Positions 1 through 12,500 of a stretch of 64,000 bases of DNA are shown here, piece by piece. This DNA comes from Paraconiothyrium sp. Pb-2020 (taxonomy: Eukaryota > Ascomycota > Dothideomycetes > Pleosporales > Didymosphaeriaceae): NCBI GenBank assembly GCA_022419385.1, contig JAJUBI010000002.1:2976001-3040000 (forward strand). Direction: 5' to 3'. The translations under genes and the position numbers were made by a program. Each line of letters begins with the position of its first letter. The first letter of the stretch is position 1. The notes under the pieces were generated by a model. That model was not told the DNA's origin, searched no databases, and saw nothing but the letters and a program-made list of their open reading frames with translations.

Positions 1-1
1 G

Positions 2-394
2 CAAACAGCTCACCCTGAGCCAGCTGCCTCGATCAAAGCCACCATATGGGCCACTGCCGAACCCGGTACCGGAATCGTCGCCGCCTCCGCTGCCATTCTT
101 CGACCGCTTTTCCGCAAGATATATACGGACGTACAAGAAAAGTATGGAAAGTCATCACAGCAAGATCCCACCATGTCGTGGACAACGGCCACCCTAAGGG
201 CCGGAGATACAGAGAGTGTGATAGGCTTGACGACTGTTGCGACTAAGAGTTCAAAGCATTCTATACGCTCTCTTGAAATGGATGAGCCGTGGGACGGCAG
301 TATGAGCACCGAACAGACTCGCATTGGTATAGGTAGATCGGTCGTTATCACAGCAGGTCAAGGAGTGCGAACAGTACCGTTACGGAAGAAGTGA
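2..394 (+). CDS. 3' end of a rhodopsin-like (SAT4/Pth11-type) integral membrane protein, partial
   Basis: The window opens inside this gene; about 130 codons remain, ending at TGA 392-394. The surviving part begins with a hydrophobic segment (WATAEPGTGIVAAS, residues about 17-30) followed by RPLFRKIY. This matches the seventh membrane helix and helix-to-tail junction of the large fungal rhodopsin-like family (SAT4 domain), whose members often read W-T-x-x-E-P-G-x-G-I-x-A-x-S there. The rest is a Ser/Thr-rich cytosolic tail of about 95 residues with no recognisable domain. The family is large and mostly uncharacterised; some Pth11-type members act in surface sensing, but no ligand can be inferred. 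The first few codons may include an acceptor site or intron, so the left boundary is approximate. Confidence 0.6.
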   Translation, partial: QTAHPEPAASIKATIWATAEPGTGIVAASAAILRPLFRKIYTDVQEKYGKSSQQDPTMSWTTATLRAGDTESVIGLTTVATKSSKHSIRSLEMDEPWDGSMSTEQTRIGIGRSVVITAGQGVRTVPLRKK

Positions 395-3186
395 GTACAT
401 CATTATAGAAGACAATCGGTCAAATTATGACCCCGGCGTTTCAAAGATATGGTAGTACACACAATACTACAGTGCGAGCCAAATGTACCCAATGATACTA
501 AAGATGATTCACTTGCGGTCCAAATTATCATCGGAGTGCAAGAATGATTATTCTGACTGACATCGTGGCTCTGGCGCCGCTGCCATACCGATGACCTGAT
601 GGCTTTCGCTCTCGGAACCTTGGCCAAATGCGGACGTCGGGCAGCAGCTTAAACAATGTGCCCCTTGACACATAACACAATCAACACATGGAGAAAAGCA
701 GGTTTGATAGTATGAACAGTCCAAATATGATTGATACCTTATCGTGCTGAATCGTACCTACATAGCTCAAATGCCCTGTACTAGGTCCTATGGCGACCAT
801 TCTCTACTCTGTATTCACTCCTATAGTATTAGTGGCAAAATCACCGTCGGCGCTCTGCATTTAATCTTGGATTTAAAGCGCACTGTTTTCGGCCAGTTAC
901 CCTTTTTTGGTGGCAGTACGTATGTCAGGTTCGCTCGGACTTTCGGAACTTCACGTGGTACACTAGGCTACAAAGTGGTTTTGTTATTGAGCCTATATTA
1001 TTGTACTCGTTAAGATGTATTGGTATCATTTACTAGATCTTCCGCGGGGAGCTCAAAGATTTCCTAGGAAAGTAACAGAGCACATCTTCACCGTTTATCT
1101 ACTAGGCGTTGCCATTCTTCCGCATTACCTTCGACATAAGCAGTGGCGATCAATGGTATCCACATCATGCGCTGTGAGCATAGTTTGAGGGTAGTCCAAC
1201 CCATAAATCCGGAAAATCGCAACACCACTAAGGCAGAGGTATGCTAAGCCAAGACAAACGAGCGCTACTCATAACCACTATAGTAGTACATAGCGCTCGG
1301 GCGCAGCAAGAGTACACACGGCCTGATAATCCAGCAAATGCATCCCGCAGGGAGTCCTCTCGATTCACCGATTTAGCAATTGATTCCTCCACAATTGCAC
1401 GGCGCTTTGGGGTGCCCATCCCAAGTGGGATGCACCTAGACCAATGGAAGACCACATGCACAACTGCTACCGTCAAACAGCGACGCTTGGACTCAAGTCT
1501 CAGGAAGCACTGCGCGTCGCTTCGAAAGCGAAGCAATTGTATGGATCTGGCTTGCAAGAGTCGATCGTCGCTTCTACGTCTTAAAAGGGAGCATACACGC
1601 ACGGAAGCCACCGACGACCTTTCATACCTTCGCAACGCATAGCTGTTGCTGATGGATGATTTGAGGACTGGGCGTCGTACGTGGGCCTTCGACCGCTAGT
1701 GTGATCTGCACTTGGATATGGGAAAATTAATGATCGGATCCCCCCGGTGTGGTAGGCGTTGTTATGCAAGAAAGTGACGCGGACCATGTGACACAAGTCG
1801 CTCGTGCTGGATATTCGCTGCATCTGAGTGTAATGGAAGACGTGGTAGTATGGCTGCGTAAGCGGTACGGGCCGGATGCCAAATCTTATCAACGCGGTCC
1901 TGCTGAATAGAGAGGTCGCACGGCGGTAGGAAGCAGGACCCTAGCCATGTTACAGCCACAGAAGATTGCATGTCTCATACAGGTGCTCTTCTGACCCAGT
2001 TCTCATTCCTTTCCAAGAATGGCACGCTACCGACATTGGGGTCTGGGGAAGCGATCAGGGACAGAACAGGATGGGTTATCCGCATGAACGAGACTGTCAG
2101 GTACGTGGCAAGAGCCCTGTCCAACAGGTGGAGTGCGGGACTAAACCTTCTAGAAGGTGTGACTTGAAACCGTTGAAGTAAGTGACAGCCGTAGGGAGTC
2201 AGCAATGCGAACGTGCTGGGACGTCCCGGCAGCCTGGTGCGAATTGTTGGCGAGAAGAGGAAACTGCATGAACGTGTCGATCAGGACGGGATCAGGATTT
2301 CTGGGTGCTGAAACGAGCCCATGGCCTCCTTATCCCGACGAAGATGCGGGTCGATGTCGTGGGCCGCTGCATAGCGTGCTCGCAGCGAAGGCGGAGCAGC
2401 CGAGAGGGGCATCGCGGCGAGGACTGTGTGGAGAGAAGCTGCTCGCAGCATACAGTCGGAGGAGCAGCGGCACCGACGCAGGCTGGCCAGACGAGGTTTG
2501 CGATGGCTTTGGACGTGTTCGCGCCGGGGGCACGAAACTCGATGCGCCTCATCGCACATCAGCCGAAAGAAGCACCAGCCACATGGCGACCGTGGCCCCG
2601 CTACTGTTGGAGCATCCAGATGTCGTCCTGGTCCCGAGCGCACCGCAGAGCTTCCAAAGCGAGCGACTCAATGTGCTATCCCCTTGCACCTACATATCTG
2701 CCTCCAATATTGGGGTGGCAGCGTAGCAGCTTGTGGCCCCGTGGCGTATCTGTGACACCTCCTCGCCGCGCGCTCTCTCCTTCACGCGTTCGGCGCCCTT
2801 CCTGACCTCGCGCCTGGCGCAATTGGACCCGGCCATGTGACACCAGGTACGCACCTGCTCGGCAGCAGCCGAATGCTCCCTTGCCGCTTGTCATGTTGCT
2901 ATACTTGTCTGCTTTGCCCTCTTTACCATCCTGATCCCTCCTCTGTGCTTGCTTCCAGACACCTAGCCCCATCAACTTCATACACCGAGCCGCTCTCTTG
3001 ACAAGCATCCACCCTCCTCCAGCCCATGTGACGAGCTTGTTGACCGCACCTCCGTTGTCTCGGTACTATTCTGTCTCGACACTCTTTTCCGGGTGCTTTC
3101 CACCTTCTTTCTCTTTATGAGGAGCGCCGAGCCTGCATGTCGACACCTTAACTCTCTCTTTTCGATTTTGCCTGAGGCACCTCAGT
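395..3186. other. Gene-free stretch upstream of the 7TM-RGS gene
   Basis: No reading frame here has recognisable family features. Short overlapping frames on both strands at 1228-1642 and 2205-2805 look like chance openings. The last 350 bases (about 2840-3186) are rich in C/T runs on the plus strand, as expected for a fungal promoter and 5' leader of the gene starting at 3187. Confidence 0.5.
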
Positions 3187-5239
3187 ATGCTTAGCATGGC
3201 TCCTCTTCGAGTCCCACGTTCCCTTGATGGAGGTGCTCCCAACTTCGATGCTGCTGGTATCATCTACGTAGTGGCCGCCATTGTCTACACCGTCGTTCTC
3301 GCTGTCGAGCTTTTCCTTCTTTATCGCCAACGCTCTGCATTTTGTGTTCGACTTCGGGGCCTCGACATCGTCTTCACCTCTGTGTCTATGCTTCATGTCT
3401 ACTTGGTCCTGGTATTACTAGTCTATCCGCTGAACGGTCAATGGCCTTGTGCGGCAGAATTCTGGGTCATGTCGATATTCCTGCCATCAGGAATGGCAGT
3501 CTTTCAAGGTGAGCCTCCTTTCTACGGTGCCATCCTATCTCTGATCGTTTAAAGCCTGCAATGCCAGAGTCCTCAAGGCCTACGAGAGCCAGCGTCGAAT
3601 GAAAACAGACTTTCTGGCTGGTGCACGCAAGAAGCGACTCTCTTGGACACCAAAGGGCCTCTTTGAAGCCTGGCTAGACCTCGATGCTGCAGCAAAAGTT
3701 CATGTAGGCACAATCGTAGGACTTGTCATCTCGGTATGTCCCTCCATCTCAGTAAGCTAAAACGTCAAAAGTTGGATACGGACTCCAATCCCCGGCGTGC
3801 TGCTGTAGCTTCCAAGCCTCCAGCTGCTGACTGCAACAGCTGCTTCCTGCAATTGCTCTCTTCTTTGGCTCTAGACGCTTCCACGCCTCGTACGGTTCTT
3901 TTGGCCCCATTGCAGGCCCACGCGAGTGCCGCAGAGGAGCTGAATGGTAGGTCCTTCGGATTGGACGTTGACTATTCCGGTAGCTGATAGTTCCAGGGTT
4001 CCATCTATTTTTGTTCAATTGTTCTGGACGGCGATCGTCGGTCCTTGGATTTTGTGGAAGATCCGAAATGTGAACGATGTTCACTATTGGGCGTGGCAGA
4101 CAAGGCTCGCAATCTTCGCCGGGTAGGTGACTGCTCTATTCTGGTACCTGCATGAGCTAACAACCAGTAGTTTACCCGGCACTCCTCTGTGGATCGCCTT
4201 CACCCACGGAGATATTTCCGGAATGCAGTCCATAAATAAATACTTTCCTGCAGCAGGCTGGTACGTCTACATCTTGCGTCGATTCGGCCTCATTTCGGAC
4301 TGTTTCTGCTTTTTGAGAGTGTTCTCGTATGCGCACTATTGTCTCTGTGTAACGATTGCCAAAAAAGCAATCATTACATCGGAGACCAGCGAGTACGATT
4401 TCGATTCGTTTCGGGGCCAGGCGGCTATGCAACCGAGTGTATCGCTAACAATTGTCCGATGCAGGTTCATTCCTTCCCTGGTCGTTTGTCAGCAGGTGCT
4501 CATCCTGATTCCACTACGAGATGCCTCCAAGGATCGGACCACGCAGCGAAGATCCCTCTCTTCGTCACCTTATACAGACTCAATCACATCCACCCCTTCA
4601 AACATTTCCGAGAAGTCATCAGCTTCGATACTGACCCGAGAGCTAAAGCCCAAGGCTAGTATGCAAGCCTTAGAGTTCAGCATCGAGCACAACATCGAGT
4701 CGCTTATTGAATGGACGGCTTCGCGCGAGTTCACTGCCGAAAACACCATCTTCCTTCGCGAAGTGCGTAACTTCAAGAAGAAATGGTCATCTATGCGTAC
4801 CGTAACAACCGCTCAGAGGCGCCGGATGCATACGGAAGCTTCCCTCATCTTTTTCACCCTTATAAATCCTTTCACTGCTGAGACACCTATCAACATTGAA
4901 TACAAAATCTTCAAGAAGCTGCAAGAGCAGTTCGAGGGCATGGAATATGATCCGTATATGCCCAAGCGCAGCGCAAGCCCCACAGACCCAATGTCGCCGA
5001 CCGAACGAGAGAACGTTGTGTGTCCGTGGGAAAACACGCTAGACCGTCCAGCAAGTATCGATTCGAACGTCAGCGGAGCGAGCGTCTCGAGTACCTCGAG
5101 CGTCAAAAGCCTTGTTCCCAGTCAGTTTACCGAGGAGGTCTTCGACCCGGCATTCGAAAGCATCAAATACCTTGTCTTCACCAACACCTGGCCGAGGTAC
5201 GTTGACGCGGAGATGGTGAACAATCCACGATCCCCATGA
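3187..5239 (+). CDS. Seven-transmembrane receptor with a cytosolic RGS domain (GprK/AtRGS1-like)
   Basis: Predicted join 3187..3508, 3555..3733, 3840..3946, 3997..4122, 4171..4260, 4465..5239, giving 532 residues; all phases close. The N-terminal half has seven hydrophobic helices, for example YVVAAIVYTVVLAVELFLLY (TM1) and FIPSLVVCQQVLILIPL (TM7). After a Ser/Thr-rich linker comes an RGS-type helical domain starting at about ALEFSIEHNIESLIEW and including AENTIFLREVRNFKKKW. It is interrupted by a Ser/Pro-rich insert and ends near FDPAFESIKYLVFTNTWPRY. In this family the receptor and the GTPase-accelerating domain for a G-alpha subunit sit in one plasma-membrane protein. The ligand is unknown. 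Two Met codons (residues 1 and 4) could start it. Intron 5 (4261..4464) is unusual: 204 nt, free of stops and a multiple of three, although a GCTAAC branch site at about 4444 argues that it is spliced. Confidence 0.75.
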
Positions 5240-7847
5240 CTTGCGAACATGGAAACATATACACATATGCAAGTTAACACAACACATCTCTTATCGCACC
5301 TTTCACCCAGCTTTTAGGCTGGCCGTGGCCCGAAGATCGGCTAAACGCAGACCATCGCGCGCCGGCGGCTCTATACTTGTTTATATGATGCCCTCCTTGT
5401 ACTATCTACTTCATACACTCAGTAGGCGTGAGCTGGATCGTTGGAACAATGAACGACACTGTTCGTGCATTGGCTGGTTGTAGTTGGTACCTTGATTTTC
5501 ACTTGCTTTTCGAGCTTTAGCGTTTCGTGCTGTCCAAAACACTACAGGGTAGTTAGGCTAGAAATACCCCGAATCGAAGACTGACGTCTTGTTGTTTCAC
5601 TTCACTTGGTTTACTCAGATCTCAATATCGTGATCTTGATATCGGATTCTCGATGTCCCATTGCAGGTGGAGTCCGTCGAAGCCCCGAAGCAGCCTTCTC
5701 CTTGACGGACGTCATCTTCGTCAAGTGCGATGATACAGCTGTGTCGCGAGCTTTTTTCTGCCTGAAATTCAACGTTCGGGCTAAAATATCTAATCGTACA
5801 CGCAGTTGCGCAAGACCGGATCATGAGAGAAACAAAAACGTTAGCACATCCACCACAATTCCTGACCTTTGATTCATCACTGTTGTCATTCCTGTCCTGC
5901 TGGTTCTCAGATGGGTATTCGCTTTCCATTTCCGCGACCTTAGGCTATGATCATAGGAATATGTCGCTACACTTTATCAGGTCCCACAAACCACGTACCA
6001 TGGTCACACGCGTTGACCGTTCACATGTCTTTCGTCTCAAATCCAAACGATCGATTTGCCGCGTAGCGCATAATGTATGGCCGTTATGCCTTCGTGATCA
6101 GGGTCCGGGTCGATTTTTGCCGCAGGTAGGGTTTCAGATCGATGAGTTGCTTGAATGAGGCAGTGGGGACGCGTGGACCAATACCTTGATTGCGAGATGG
6201 ATGTGCGAGGAAGACTCTCCTTGAATGGGCTTTTGGTAGGTACCAATTGGTGGAGACATTTTAGCTTTGTTAGGTGCGTCATGAGTTCGAGGACCAGGCG
6301 GACCGAGATATACCCTGCGCTGAAAGCTATTATGACCCTTCGACGTAGAATCCTCGAATCATATGTACTGGACTCATTCTTAACGCGCACGTGTACTGTT
6401 ACGCAATACATATTGAGTACGGCTGTTGTCAGGCGCAAGCACACATGTCGCTTAGGCACTTGGTGAAATAGCTCGGCACCTAGGAAAAAGGAAAGAACAG
6501 AGGGAACCTGGAAAATCATATTGTCGCCCAAGTAGTCAAACTATTAAGATGTCGAGTACTGATGGACTTTGCCCCTTTAGGAATCGTATAAAAGGCGATT
6601 AAGCTGACCTAATGTAGAACGAGCTTGACTGTGACGAGTAACAACTTAATTGCCTCCCAACATTGAGTATCGTTCCTTCAGTTGTCAATACTATCTATCT
6701 TTTACAAGTCATGTTCGCGACGAGGTAGTTGTGCATGTAGTCCTCACCTGGCAATGAGAAACCATAGTAGGGTAGGGAGCGTTCTAAACCCCGGAGATTT
6801 TCGGTCATCTGCGGCACACCGTAGCCAACGACAGAGTTTTACAAACGATAAGAGACGAACGTATTGCATTAACGACTTCCATGATGCTCTAGTTAGAAAC
6901 TTTGTTGTTCCTGAATATCAAGGAGAACAAAGAGGTCATCGCGTACCGGTCGCCGGGTAGGAGCAGAAGCGCCGGCCAACCAAATCACTAAGCTTGGTTT
7001 CACTTGACCGAACAACCAGCACATTGTTGTTCAGAAGTCTCATCATTGCCTTTACCCAGTACTGACTTCAACCGAATGGTTGCATATACAGTCCAAATGT
7101 TTTGTGTTTTTGCGCAAGTCATCGTGGTGCTAATACACGCTTAGAAGGTGATCCTGTCTCACTAGGAATGGACTTTATGTAAGTTTTGAGGCGACCGATG
7201 AGCTGCCAAGTCCTGGTTTGCCGTCGTAAAAGTGCAGATAACGGCTTTGCTGGGCCATTGCCATTACCCTTCCCCTCGTACATCATGGCCCTGCTACCAT
7301 AATTTATGGCTATGTCTTGGGGCCGCTAGCCATACCTCTACATTTCTTGAGCATCCATTCAAGCCTTTATAGTAGTTTTAAATCAATGCACTTTGCGCCA
7401 TGTATTTGACCGGAAAATCCGGGGTGAAGACTCCGCTAGAACCTCCTCAATGTGTTGTTTTTCACCTTTTCCTATAGAAGGGCAACAGAGCATAAGACAA
7501 AGCAGTTCCGTACTATATTGGTCGAGTTCTTTCAAGCAAGTCATTGTGCAGAAGGGTCAGGACTGTCAAGGTTTCACTCATTAAGGGTATGCACTTACAC
7601 TATGCTTTCTCTACGGTACACTGGGCTTTCAACTTTACCTAGGTGCCCTTGGCCCACATAAACCTCCATAGTCACTTTCACCCTCGCACGGTCCACGGCA
7701 TATATAGTAAGGCTTCCACGGACCTGTTATAACAATTCTCTCCCCATACTCTCGGTCAGCATCAACGCGCAACTAAGCACCCACAACTTCATATCTAACC
7801 TTGCTTCAACAACTAGTCTACTCCTGAACTTACTGATCGAGCTTGAA
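5240..7847. other. 2.6-kb gene-free stretch
   Basis: Only short frames (under about 165 codons) occur on either strand, none with family signatures, membrane topology or credible splice chains. I saw no terminal inverted repeats, long direct repeats or transposase remnants, but a decayed element cannot be excluded by eye. The final 150 bases form the promoter and leader of the next gene. Confidence 0.5.
7701..7707 (+). promoter_or_regulatory. TATA-like box
   Basis: TATATAG lies about 147 bases before the ATG at 7848, followed by a C/A-rich leader. This position suits a fungal TATA element for the orphan gene. It is a sequence match only. Confidence 0.35.
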
Positions 7848-9145
7848 ATGGCTAAGAGCCGGAAAGCGCGCGAGAAGCGCCTAGCCACTAAGAAAGGCAA
7901 GGCTTCTCCGAAGAAGGAGGATACCACGACCACAACTATTCAAACTCCGTCTACGACAAAGGCATATGGCGCTTCAAGCTATCGGATGACGTCGTCTAGC
8001 CTTGCTCGTCCCGTTGAAGTCTTCTCCGCGTCAAACCAGCCTCGACGTGCGAATTTGCAGTATTCCGACGAACCACCTATTCCTGAGCATCCTGCTAAGA
8101 AAATCTGCACTTCCCGAGTGCAGGACACGGCGACCACCACAAGTCAGTTTCCTCCCACTCCAGACGTGGTTCACTCCTCCATCTATCGGCTGCCGTCATC
8201 TGTCAACCACCCTGTCGAGGACTCCGAAAACCAGCGCCGCTTGGGAGTGCTTGTTCGCCGCATCCCCATGACTACACTGCTAAGATTCTTAATTCGGTGC
8301 GCAAAACGGCCGATGATGTTCTTGCTTTGATTGAGTCAAAGAAGGTCGTTTCGTTGTCGTCGCTTATCAGCACTTCAGTGTCTGATCCTGAAAATTCTGC
8401 TCAGGCTGAGGTGGAGGTATTCCGTAATTCTATTGATGCTGCGTCCAACCAGGTCACTAGCGGTCAGAAGTCATTTCCAGATAGTCGGGGCGATGGAGTT
8501 GCTTCCACCTTAGCCGGCGACTCTTATCCCCATGAGGGCTTTGCAGCACATCCTTATACCGAGGAACGAGAGACAATTGCCACCGGAAAGCTTGACGCTT
8601 GGACTCTATGCCCTCCCGTTGTCGTCCCTGACAACTCTAGTTCAGCCCCCGAACTCCGGAACGAAGAGCTCAACACTACCTCTACGCAATCCACAGCACA
8701 TGAGCAGAAAACTGATGGCCCTTGTGAGGAGGCCAAAGACAATTCATCTGCCCGCGATGCGCGCAAGGCTATCAACATCCAAACGCAAGACGATGAAGTA
8801 GGTGCTCCAAATCACGGTACCAATTCGTTTCCCGAGACGAAGCTCGAAGCCACTAGCATGTACAGCGTCCCCATCACGCCCGTCTTCCCTGTCTTCGATG
8901 TGGACCATTCATCTCCGACTTCTAGTCATTCATCGTTTCATTACACATCCGAGAAACAGGAGAAGATGAATGTCGGTCAACAAGGAAAGGTCACGGCCAA
9001 GGGTAACTACGTGGAAGATAAGCACAACAACCATCATCGGAAGGACTGGAAGGCTTCTCGCTCCGGAGACCCCCAACATGGTCGCGCTATTGAGTGTCTC
9101 GGTCCGAGCATCATGTTCAGGTTATTCGGTGGGGTGTTGGAATAG
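7848..9145 (+). CDS. Orphan low-complexity protein with an apparent frameshift
   Basis: I do not recognise this protein. It starts with a very basic segment (MAKSRKAREKRLATKKGKA) that could be a nuclear or nucleolar targeting or RNA-binding tail, followed by Ser/Thr/Pro-rich sequence. A short internal repeat is visible: SSYRMTSSSLARPVE (about residues 44-58) resembles SIYRLPSSVNHPVE further on. The frame from 7848 stops at 8330 after an atypical run. Coding character moves to another frame at about 8246-8275, where HDYTAKILNSV leads into an open frame that ends at 9145. No canonical intron joins them; the only GT..AG pair is about 38 nt, too short. A 1-nt loss is the simplest reading, by mutation or sequencing error. 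The downstream part is acidic and Ser/Thr-rich with no domain. It is probably a lineage-specific gene. Confidence 0.45.
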
Positions 9146-9577
9146 ATTGTTCAGACTAGAACGTCGGTTGAACGGTAGAAAGGATATGGTCAGAATTTCC
9201 AGGTGCTATGGCGGGTCTACCCCCTTAGCGAAATTTCGAAGCAGGGATATGGTATTCCCGCTGATCGTTGCCAAGGATGAGTGTACGTTACATATTGAAT
9301 GAAGTGATCATGTAATCCATCACATTTTTCATAGAAGTGTACAGCGAAGTTCACATTACTTTTTAGTCTTGGCGCCGGCCGCCGCTTGTATTCCACCCAT
9401 GCTACGTATATACAGAAAAGACAAGGTGTCTGAGACCATTAACACAAGGAAGAAGTATAGCACCGGGTATCGGTCAAGCCCACATCCTTATCATGAACAT
9501 GAACAGCGTATGCAAGTCGTCAAAGATCGCTCCCACATGCCCACACTGATCTTCTGCTAAAACGTATGGAAGATGTC
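9146..9577. other. Convergent intergenic region
   Basis: This is the 3' flank of the orphan gene (plus strand) and of the gelsolin-like gene (minus strand). No further gene was seen. Confidence 0.5.
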
Positions 9578-12500
9578 TCATCGTTGCCTCGTCGCCTCAA
9601 TGGCTTTCTCCATACTCACGATTCTAAGACTTTTACCGCGACCAAGCTTTCCATTCATGAGCCCTGCAGCAGGCACTATGGACTCGTCCCAGTGTCGGAA
9701 GACGGCCCGCATATCTCGCGGTACGCCTTCGAGTAAGATTGTTGTAGGAGGTTTAATCGGTCGATCTTCTTCCGTGACTGCGAGGATGACATACTCTTGC
9801 GCGAACATGAGAGCTGTAGAGAAAGCATGATGTTGTGAACGTGAGAGGGAGCCAACGATACTGAATTCCCGTTAGTTCGGGAAAATTCGGCTTCATGGGG
9901 TTTGCTTACATGTACATCTCGAAAAAGGCGTCCAAAACGTAGATATGCTCAGGCTCCAGGTCCCGCTGGCAAAAAGGCATGATCTCCACGATTTTGGTGC
10001 TCATTCCCGGTGGAAGTGGAGATTTGGGAGGACTTGGCGTCTGTTCCCGTTCAGTGGACATCCTTCTGTTAAACTGCCACGATGGCCGGCGTAACATGGC
10101 TGGGAGGTAAGAGCTCACCTGGAGGCTCCCCCATCCTGAAGATTGCTGTTGCTCGACTTTAAAGAGCCGTGTTTGGTATCGCTCCGAGGAGGTTTTGTAA
10201 CGCCAGTGGTCTGCCGATCGAGGAATGGCAGGCCCTTTACCTACGCTTGGCGGGAACATTTGGATCATCTCATCTGGCTCCACGCCTTCGTCAATCTCGA
10301 GAAAATCGCCTCCTGGTGCTAGATCCATGCCCATCAAGCGTGCCCCTGCCAGCTCCTCTGCGCAACATCCTCGACCTTTCCAAAGATAGACTTTCCCCCG
10401 TGAAGTAGTGATAATGTAGGCATATCCTGAACAGAGGCTCTTCAAAGCAAAATCAACCTCATCAAACACAAGACGTCCTAGATGTCGACGTCCGCATAGC
10501 ATGTATTCCTTGGCCGGCGGAAATGCCCCTCGCCGCGTGATGATGATGCCTCCAAGCGCGTCAAGGAAGTTTGGTGTCTCCTTCCCTTGTCGTATCGGCA
10601 CCAATGTTCCTTGGTTTTGTTTGGCGTAATTCTTTGCGAAAAGCTGAACATCCTCAATGGTCGGTTCTGCCACTCCATTGCCTGCCCAAAGATAAATCTC
10701 GGTAGTCTTTGACCCGCCAGCATTGGCGAAAGTGTGAATGCACAGGTACATGGAGTCCTGGAACAGGACATGCTCATCGTGTGCATGGATGGGTGTTAGC
10801 TTTCCATCCCCGGTCACTTCATGGATCTGCTTCCTTGTGGTCCTAATCTTTCCATTAGGGCTCAAGTCGTACGGTGTAGTCTTTAGAATACGGACCGTAT
10901 CGATGCTCTCAGGCAGAACTCCTGTGGTGACTGGTGGTTCGTCGAAGAAATCTGTAAAGACGCTGGCAGGCTTCTCACGTGCTGGAGACTCCTTGAAAGG
11001 CTCAGACTGAGGTCTATTGCTCACCATCGGTGGTGAAGTAGGCGAAATCTTGACTGAGTACGGCTCTGCAGGTGTCGATTCTCTCGATCGTGATGCGACT
11101 AAGCCTCCAAAACTTCCCAGGCTGCCCAAACCAAGACCAGCGGGCTTTGGCTTTGTTGCGAGGGGCTTAGATTCTAAGGGTTCCGGTGCCTCAGTAGGAC
11201 TGTTCAGACCAGCGCCCTCCATTGCGGCCTTTTCGTCTGCTCTCGTTGGAAGCTTGATAGGCGACTTCGGCTTGCTCGGGATAGGCGACGACGAAGTAAT
11301 TTGACTACTCCAGATGGCCGTAGCACTTTTCACGGTGAACGCTGGCTTGTCCGGCGATTGCTCTTCCTTTCTTGCACTGTCCGTATTGGGAAGTGCAATT
11401 TCCTTCAGTGGTTGTCCCGCCGGTTTGGATGGAGCTGTTGGTAGTGGCCGTGACGGGAGGATTGAGGCCGGCTTGAAGGAAGAATATGATGGCGATGACA
11501 CATGTTTAGGAGATTGGGCGGCTACTGTGAAAGGCGACTTTTGAGGAATTACTTGAGCTTCGGACGATATCTCACGTTTGAGCTCCAAAGATGCAGGCTT
11601 CTTTGGCGGTTCCGGCGTTGGCGGTTGTGAGATTCTCTTGGGCAGGTCCGGAGACTTGGCTGGCGTAATTGGCTTGTCTTTCGATAAGTTTCTGACAGGT
11701 GTTTGGTGCGCTGGAGCATCGCCTGAAGGACCAGAGCTGGGCAACACTTGTTCAGTTCTAACCAACGGAACCTGAGCAAGTAGAGCTACGTTTTCTGTTT
11801 TCGCTTTCTGCGGGGTGTCAGTTGACTTGCTCTCATTTTGCTTTGTCCCTGGTGCTCGTCTCCTAGGTCCTCGGGCTCTCCCCTTGGTCATGTGGGTCAA
11901 CTCGGGAGCTGGTCCAATTCTCTCCTCCTGGCTTGGCTTGGCTGGATTCTCTCGAACGTCTTCCTTGGCAGTTGCTCCAGATCCAGCCATGGGTGGCGGT
12001 CCTCTCGCCAACATATTCGCTAAAGCTGGGTTGAATCGGTCTGCAAGTTTGCTGGACCTCATCGATGATGCTTCCTTGTTTACGAAAGGTGCAGTTGATT
12101 TTTCGACAATTGGCGGTTTGCTTGCACGGAGACTCTTTCTGCGCGCAATTGCTTCTGGCGTCACACCTGTCTCTTTCGGCGGCGGAGGCGGAGGCTTGGA
12201 GATGCTGTCGGATCTCCCCAAATTCATCCTGGCTGCTATAACCTCGGAAGGCGGGGCATTTTTGGCGGAGGCGGAGCTATCTGTCTTTTGATGGGCGGCA
12301 GACCCTGTCTCTTGAGCTTTCGCTAACATAGCAGCCTTCTGCGAGACCAAGCTGTCCCGGAACTCATTCCTACGCACAGAAGGTTTAGGACCCCCTGTAA
12401 TGTTCAAAGCGTTCTTTCCTTGGACGATATTGTTCTTGAACGTGTCCGGAGCAACGTAATTTTTCGTCTCTGTTCGTCTCAGCTTGCCGAACACATTCTG

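Noticed and set aside
1228..1642. Two opposed open frames of about 135 codons
   Set aside because: Neither has family features, a good context or splice continuation; they overlap almost fully and look like chance openings.
2205..2805. Several overlapping 110-173-codon frames on both strands
   Set aside because: GC-rich sequence open in many frames at once; no domain, signal peptide or conserved motif.
10066..10118. Possible 53-nt intron in the gelsolin-like gene
   Set aside because: Donor and acceptor exist, but removal breaks the frame needed for the last gelsolin module; reading through keeps it.
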